Below are positions 59,095-64,000 of a stretch of DNA of 64,000 nucleotides, in pieces. Where the stretch lies: positions 1,860,001 to 1,924,000 of the forward strand of contig CAVOZT010000004.1 in NCBI GenBank assembly GCA_963701375.1, given 5' to 3'. The DNA is from CAVXTF01 sp963701375. GTDB taxonomy: Bacteria; Actinomycetota; Acidimicrobiia; Acidimicrobiales; CAVXTF01. The notes under the pieces are model-generated. The model was not told the DNA's origin and did not search any database. It was given only the letters and a program-made list of their open reading frames with translations. Position 1 is the stretch's first letter; every line of letters starts with the position of its first letter. A program made the translations under genes and the position numbers.

Positions 59095-60375
59095 CTACGA
59101 CAGCGGATTGAACAGCAGGCCGGTCAGCAGCTTGGGGAAGAAGTACGTCGACTTCGGTGGCATGTTCTCACCTGCGGCGGCCACATCGCGAACCTGTGCG
59201 ATCGGCGTCGGGCGCATGACGAACGCCGCTTCGTACTCGCCCGAGCGCACGAACCGCACCGCCTCGTCCGTGTCGCGCGCGTAGAACAGCCCGTTGAAGT
59301 GCGAGATGTCCTCGTCGCTCATGCCCAGCGCGCGCTTCAGCAGCAATGTCTCCAGGATGCCCGTATCGAGGCGCCGGTAGGCGTCGGAATGTCCGCTGAG
59401 CGCCTCGTCGGCGATCTTCTGATCCTTCAGCGTCAGGCGGTATGCGCGCTCGTCGGCGCTCGTCACGTAGCCGAGCTCGAGCGGGCCGTCGCCGGGCGTC
59501 GGCGCGAGCTGTGCGAGCGGGATCTCGACGATCTCGAAATCGCGCTGCAGCGCCTCCGCCAGTGCCGCGCGGCGCGCCTCGTCGAGCTGGTTGACGAGGC
59601 GGTGCGTCGGGAACACCGTCAGTCCCGGGTCCTCGAGCGCGACGAGGCACATCAGGATGTAGCGGTGCTCGTCGTTCGGCGCCGTGCCCGACGCGTCGAC
59701 CTCCTCGGCGTAGGACTGCATCGTCTCGTAGCGGTGGTGGCCGTCGGCGATCAGCAGCTCGGCCTCGCGCGTCGCCGCCTGCACCGCGGCGATCGCGCTC
59801 GCGTCGCTCACGCGCCACACGCGGTGGCGCGTCCCGTCGGCGTCGCTCACGTCGCCCCACGGCGTCTCAGCCGTGAACGGCTCGAGCGCTGTCCACGCCG
59901 CGTTCTGCGGATCGGAGTACAGCGAGAAGATCGGCGAGATGTTCGCGCGCGTCGCGCGCGTCAGGCGCAGGCGGTCCTCCTTCGGTCCCGGGTGCGTGCG
60001 CTCGTGCGGTCGCACGCGGCCCGGCCCGTAGCCCTCGATCCGCACGCGGCAGAAGAACCCGCGCCGCGTGCGCCGCTGCCCGTCCGGGCCGGTGTACTCC
60101 TGCGCGTGCGCCCACAGCGCCGGCTGCTCGTCGCGCACGAGCGCGCCCTCGCGCTGCCAGCTCTCGAACAGCTCGTGCGCGGACTCGTACGCGTCGCGCG
60201 CGCCCGCCTCGGCCTGCGGCAGATCGACGCCGACGACGTTGAACGGCGAGCGCGCGAGCAGCGCCGCGCGCTGCGACGCGTCGATCACGTCATACGGCGG
60301 CGCGACGACGTCGGCGAGCGGGCCGGCGACGGTCTCGTCGTAGTGGAGCGCTCGCAGCGGTTGGACGTCGGCCAT
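59095..60375 (-). CDS. DUF1015 family protein
   Basis: 426 residues, intact. N-terminal VVAPPYDVIDASQRAALL, central LLIADGHHRYETMQSYAEE and C-terminal MPPKSTYFFPKLLTGLLF mark the family. Biochemical role unknown. It differs clearly from the left-hand copy at 3138-4332, in keeping with two source organisms. Close to the tRNA gene, on the opposite strand. Confidence 0.85.
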   Translation of the reverse strand: MADVQPLRALHYDETVAGPLADVVAPPYDVIDASQRAALLARSPFNVVGVDLPQAEAGARDAYESAHELFESWQREGALVRDEQPALWAHAQEYTGPDGQRRTRRGFFCRVRIEGYGPGRVRPHERTHPGPKEDRLRLTRATRANISPIFSLYSDPQNAAWTALEPFTAETPWGDVSDADGTRHRVWRVSDASAIAAVQAATREAELLIADGHHRYETMQSYAEEVDASGTAPNDEHRYILMCLVALEDPGLTVFPTHRLVNQLDEARRAALAEALQRDFEIVEIPLAQLAPTPGDGPLELGYVTSADERAYRLTLKDQKIADEALSGHSDAYRRLDTGILETLLLKRALGMSDEDISHFNGLFYARDTDEAVRFVRSGEYEAAFVMRPTPIAQVRDVAAAGENMPPKSTYFFPKLLTGLLFNPLS

Positions 60376-60445
60376 GGGCGGGGGCGGAGGCTAGCAGCGG
60401 GCGGGTGGCCGGAGGGGCGCCGAGCCGCCGTTAGACTCGTCGGCA

Positions 60446-60519
60446 CGGGGCGTGGCGCAGCCTGGTAGCGCGTACGGTTTGGGTCCGTAAGGTCGCCGGT
60501 TCAAATCCGGCCGCCCCGA
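60446..60519 (+). tRNA. tRNA-Pro (anticodon TGG)
   Basis: Seven-base acceptor stem CGGGGCG/CGCCCCG, D-loop AGCCTGGTAGC, anticodon loop TTTGGGT, T-loop GGTTCAAATCC. CCA is not encoded. 74 nt. Confidence 0.95.
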
Positions 60520-60767
60520 TTCCTTACCGCACCGCCAACACAAGCGAACAGGGGCGAAAAGCCGGGAAACGCTGAGCCTTGCGGCAGGCTGTTCGCGGCT
60601 GTTCGTGGGATTGGACCGGAGCGAGCTGTGGTCTTCGATGGCCAGCGAGCCATAGCCAAGATCGCTCTCAGGAGGCGCCCTAAACGAGGGCGATCACCTG
60701 GACGATCGAGCGGACTCATCGGTGTGCGCTCAAGCCCAACGGCTCTGCGACCGTCTTAGAGAATGAG

Positions 60768-62744
60768 GTGCGCATCCGACCAACGCACACCACGCGACAG
60801 CGATCACAGCGTCCACCTCGCCTGAGCGAGGGTGGTGATGGACACCAGGCGCGCAGGCCGGACATTGATCATGCACGCCCTGAGAACCGGGCACTCGAAC
60901 GAGCGGAGCAACTCGCCCAGACCGGCACCTGGGAGTGGGACCTCAACAATGACGTTCTGCTGTGGTCGACCAACATGTGGCGACTCCTCGGCCTTGAGCC
61001 GGATTCGGTCACGCCAACGCCCGAGTACGTCATCGGGCGCGTACATCCAGATGACCGTGAGCGGGTCAAGCGGGAGATCGCTCTAGCCAGACGCGAGGGG
61101 AGGCTACCCGGACCCACCTATCGGACCGTATGGCCCGACGGAACCGTCCACGTCCTGCGTTCCTACCCGGCCGTGGCGGAACAGCACGAGGTTCGCCCTC
61201 GCCGACTGGTCGGCGCAGTCCAGGATGTGACCGCTCTGTGCGAGTCCGAGCGACGCACCTGTGAGACGCTGACCCTAATGGAAACGCTCCAATCAGCCGC
61301 ACCGGTGGGCTTCGCCTTCGTGGATCGCGATTTCCGCATCGTGCGTATGAACGAGACGCTAGCCGAGGTGAACGGTTCTCCGCTGCACGAGCAGATCGGA
61401 CGGACCGTCGCCGAAGTGGTCCCCGACGTGTGGCGTCAAATGGAGCATGTATACCGTGGAGTGCTGGAGACCGGCGAGGCGGCGACGAATCTTGAGGTCG
61501 AGCGTCACACGAGCGGTAACGGGACTTCACGTTTCTGGCTCGCTAGTTACTACCCGGTTCGCCCAGAGGAAGAGATCGTCGGAGTAGGCGTGATCGTCAC
61601 TGACATCACCGAGCGCCAGGAGGCGGAGCATTTCCGCGCCGCAGTGATGGACACGATGGTGGAGGGGCTCTACGTTCTCGATGGCGAGGGCTGCTTGAAG
61701 TTCATGAACTCGGCCGCGTCGAAGATCCTCGGCTGGGTCGAGGAGGAGTTGCGTGGGAGGCCCATGCATGCGGCGATCCACAGCCAGCACGCCGACGGCT
61801 CGCCCTACCCCGAGCAGGACTGTGAGCTTCTCAAGGTACGAACGGAGGGGCGGGCGGTACGGGTGACACACGATGCCTTTACCCGCAAGGACGGCACGAT
61901 CTGTCCCGTCGGCTATTCGGCCGCGCCCCTGATGAGCGGCGAGAGCGTCAGTGGCGTGGTTGTGGTGTTTCGCGATACCACGGTCGAGCAAGCGGCCGAG
62001 GCCCGAGCCAGACGAGAGCTGGACGCCCTGGCGTGGGTAGGTCGTATCAGAGATGCTCTCGACCAGGATCGGCTCGTGCTCTACTCTCAGCCGATCGTTC
62101 CCTTGGCAGGTGGCCAGCCGAGCCAGGAGTTGCTACTCCGGATGGTCGGGCAAGACGGGGAGATCATCCCGCCCGGGAGCTTTCTGCCTGTCGCTGAGAA
62201 GTACGGGCTGATCAGCGAGATCGATCGCTGGGTGATCCGGCAGGCGGTCCGTTTGGCGGCGATCGGCCAAAGGGTGGAGGCGAACCTCTCGGCCGCATCG
62301 GTCGCCAACCCCGATTTGCTGCCCCTAATCGAGCGTGAACTGCGCGACGCGGACGCCGATCCGTCGAACCTCGTCTTTGAGATCACCGAGACGGCGCTGA
62401 TGGAGGACATCGAGATCGGAAAGGTCGTCGCGCACGGGCTCACCGGGATCGGCTGTCAGCTCGCGCTCGATGACTTCGGCACCGGATTTGGCAGCTTCAC
62501 CTACCTGAAGTCGGTACCCGTTTCATATCTGAAGATCGACATCGATTTCGTGCGGGACCTGAAGGCCAATCCAGCTAACCAGGTCTTGGTGAAGGCGATC
62601 GTCGGTCTGGCTGAGGGCTTCGGCTACCAGACGATCGCCGAGGGGGTCGAGGACGCCGAGACGCTCGCGCTCCTCGAGGAGTACGGCGTTGACTTCGCTC
62701 AGGGTTTCTACACCGGACGCCCGGCGCCGATCGAGGTCTCATAG
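60768..62744 (+). CDS. PAS-PAS-PAS-EAL cyclic-di-GMP phosphodiesterase
   Basis: 658 residues. Three PAS domains at about 45-160, 165-285 and 290-410 (for example GTWEWDLNNDVLLWSTNMW and GLYVLDGEGCLKFMNSAAS), then an EAL domain to the end. EAL residues: QELLLRM (Glu kept, EAL read as ELL), ANLSAASVANP, FEITETALMED, LALDDFGTGFGSF, YLKID and AEGVED. These suggest an active phosphodiesterase without a GGDEF partner. No membrane segments, so cytoplasmic sensing. The GTG start has a poor ribosome site, and GC is visibly lower than in genes to the left. Confidence 0.88.
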   Translation: MRIRPTHTTRQRSQRPPRLSEGGDGHQARRPDIDHARPENRALERAEQLAQTGTWEWDLNNDVLLWSTNMWRLLGLEPDSVTPTPEYVIGRVHPDDRERVKREIALARREGRLPGPTYRTVWPDGTVHVLRSYPAVAEQHEVRPRRLVGAVQDVTALCESERRTCETLTLMETLQSAAPVGFAFVDRDFRIVRMNETLAEVNGSPLHEQIGRTVAEVVPDVWRQMEHVYRGVLETGEAATNLEVERHTSGNGTSRFWLASYYPVRPEEEIVGVGVIVTDITERQEAEHFRAAVMDTMVEGLYVLDGEGCLKFMNSAASKILGWVEEELRGRPMHAAIHSQHADGSPYPEQDCELLKVRTEGRAVRVTHDAFTRKDGTICPVGYSAAPLMSGESVSGVVVVFRDTTVEQAAEARARRELDALAWVGRIRDALDQDRLVLYSQPIVPLAGGQPSQELLLRMVGQDGEIIPPGSFLPVAEKYGLISEIDRWVIRQAVRLAAIGQRVEANLSAASVANPDLLPLIERELRDADADPSNLVFEITETALMEDIEIGKVVAHGLTGIGCQLALDDFGTGFGSFTYLKSVPVSYLKIDIDFVRDLKANPANQVLVKAIVGLAEGFGYQTIAEGVEDAETLALLEEYGVDFAQGFYTGRPAPIEVS

Positions 62745-62921
62745 CCAGAAGTCTTTCGGGCGAGACCGCGCGGCCGCCTTCGTCGCGTCAGCCGGGCCGT
62801 GGCGATCCCGTCGAGCGTTCCTGAGAAGTCGAGGACGATGTGCGGCGTCCCCCCACGATACAGCGAGTTGTCTGCGAACGAGAGTCGCCGCTCACGAGCG
62901 CGCCCCGCACGGCTGATGCGA

Positions 62922-63353
62922 TCAAGACGGTGGGCGCCAACCCCTGGCCAACGTCGTTTGCCCCACCTCGATCAGGTAGCCGTCGGGATCGCGGATGTAG
63001 CAGCGAATCTCGGTTGCGTGCTGCTTCGGCGGCGTCAGGAACTCGGCGCCCCGCTCGCTCCACTCGGCGTACACGGCTTGGATGTCCGCAACGCGGATGT
63101 TGAGGAAGCTGTTCACCCGATCCGGGTCTGGCTGCGTCTCGAGCGTGACGGTCGGCTTGTCGTCGGTCGGACCTCCTCCGACGTTGATGATGATCCAGCT
63201 GTTGGCGAGCGCTACGTACGTCACCTCGTCGTTCCCTTCGCCGGCGATGACGGTCCTGCCGCCGAGCACGTCGGTGTAGAAGCGGCGCGAACGCTCGACA
63301 TCGTCGGAAACGATGAAGTGGGCCAAGACCATCTGCTGGTCGATGGTGCTCAT
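62922..63353 (-). CDS. VOC (glyoxalase/bleomycin resistance) superfamily protein
   Basis: 143 residues, two beta-alpha-beta-beta-beta modules. AHFIVSDDVERSRRFYTDVL starts module 1 and FLNIRVADIQAVYAEW module 2; CYIRDPDGYLIEVGQ carries the C-terminal metal glutamate. Substrate unknown. I chose the ATG at MSTIDQQ over an upstream in-frame start. Confidence 0.8.
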   Translation of the reverse strand: MSTIDQQMVLAHFIVSDDVERSRRFYTDVLGGRTVIAGEGNDEVTYVALANSWIIINVGGGPTDDKPTVTLETQPDPDRVNSFLNIRVADIQAVYAEWSERGAEFLTPPKQHATEIRCYIRDPDGYLIEVGQTTLARGWRPPS

Positions 63354-63436
63354 GCTGACCTCCGTTGTTGGAATTGTCCGAAAATCGACTGTCCGAATGA
63401 CACAGCCCACCTCGGCTCTCTGAGAGGGCGAACCGC

Positions 63437-63826
63437 CTACGGGATCGTGACGCGCCGATGTACGTCGCGCCAGCGCAGGTCGAACGTCCACACTGCGTCG
63501 GCGTCGATCATCTCAGCGACTACGAGCGCGATCGCGTCGGGCAGGCTGAGGCCGCGATGGCGAGCCTTCAGCGCCGCGGCGTCGTCGGCGATGGCAGCGC
63601 CGACGGGGACGGTCTCGCAGCCGTCTGTGAAATCTCGGGCGGCCGTCAGCGCGTTGCCGCCGACGCGAGCGGGGCCGACGAGGATCTCCGCGCGCGTCGT
63701 GGCGGCGAGCACGAGCTCGGCGTCGCTTGCGCCGGCAAGCGCGTCGACCGCCGCATCGTGGTGCGTATCGTCGGCCGCGAGCGCGGCGATCGCGACGCTC
63801 GCGTCGAGAACGATCAGCCGCGCCAC
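63437..63826 (-). CDS. vapC: PIN-domain toxin, VapC family
   Basis: 129 residues. The acidic quartet D8, E47, D97 and D116 is complete (IVLDAS, TRAEILV, SLPDAIA, TFDLRW), so it should be an active ribonuclease. The GTG start overlaps the end of the antitoxin gene. Confidence 0.87.
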   Translation of the reverse strand: MARLIVLDASVAIAALAADDTHHDAAVDALAGASDAELVLAATTRAEILVGPARVGGNALTAARDFTDGCETVPVGAAIADDAAALKARHRGLSLPDAIALVVAEMIDADAVWTFDLRWRDVHRRVTIP

Positions 63827-64000
63827 TCGGCGCGGAGCCCGTCGAGATAGCCGGCGGGGTAGACGGAGCTGTCGAGCTTGCCCATCGCCGCGAGCAGGCG
63901 AGCGCGCCGCCTGGCGCGCTCCTGTTGACCCGCGGGTGCACCGAGCAGCTCGTGGCGGACGGCCGTGCGAATCAGCTCAGCCTCGCTGGTGCCTCGCTCC
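63814..64000 (-). CDS. vapB: VapB-type antitoxin, cut by window edge
   Basis: C-terminal 61 residues visible: RGTSEAELIRTAVRHELLG, typical of a ribbon-helix-helix VapB, then a basic helix and a toxin-wrapping tail ending GLRAEWRG. The start lies beyond the window. Overlaps vapC by 13 bases. Confidence 0.75.
   Translation of the reverse strand, partial: ERGTSEAELIRTAVRHELLGAPAGQQERARRRARLLAAMGKLDSSVYPAGYLDGLRAEWRG

Overview
The window looks like two different actinobacterial genomes joined in one contig. Bases 1 to about 27,740 have moderate GC and end in a minus-strand 16S-23S-5S rRNA operon whose 16S reads as class Acidimicrobiia (judged by eye, no alignment run). From about 27,765 the GC rises to roughly 70% or more, and the gene set (two aa3 oxidases, many short GTGA overlaps) resembles Thermoleophilia/Solirubrobacterales. 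The join falls between the rRNA leader and an NAD(P)H-hydrate repair gene that lacks its 5' third. I read it as an assembly chimera. Several genes on both sides carry single-base frameshifts, which suggests indel errors in the assembly.

Left part. pgsA (phospholipid synthesis); a divergent merR-MFS efflux unit and a DUF1015 gene sharing a palindromic operator; korBA (2-oxoacid:ferredoxin oxidoreductase); class I fructose-bisphosphate aldolase; a multiply frameshifted TPR gene; a complete oligopeptide ABC transporter operon (oppA-F); a secreted repeat protein; a methyltransferase; an APH-like kinase. The rRNA operon follows. Its 23S gene is interrupted by four group I introns, at E. coli positions 1923, 1951, 2593 and 2604. 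Two of them encode LAGLIDADG endonucleases, one clearly an I-CreI relative in the I-CreI site. The 16S carries a 40-nt insertion after position 788, inside the universal 806R primer site.

Middle part. nnrD fragment-alr-cca (cell wall and tRNA maturation), HIT protein, exported proteins, a glycosyltransferase, then a respiratory locus: cytochrome c/cupredoxin lipoprotein, tiny membrane proteins, coxC, a double Usp-like protein, an A2-type coxA and its coxB; a CBS protein, a block of perfect palindromes, more tiny membrane proteins, ctaB, an A1-type coxA and a second coxB. Next come enoyl-CoA hydratase, a class I amidotransferase hydrolase, a PAP2/flippase pair, trxB, an ECF sigma/ogt pair, a fatty acid oxidation pair after glyS, a 1-Cys peroxiredoxin, a Nudix hydrolase, OsmC and a second DUF1015 protein, ending at tRNA-Pro(TGG).

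Right end. After tRNA-Pro the composition drops to more moderate GC: a PAS-PAS-PAS-EAL c-di-GMP phosphodiesterase, a VOC protein and a vapBC toxin-antitoxin pair cut by the window edge. This may be a tRNA-associated accessory region.
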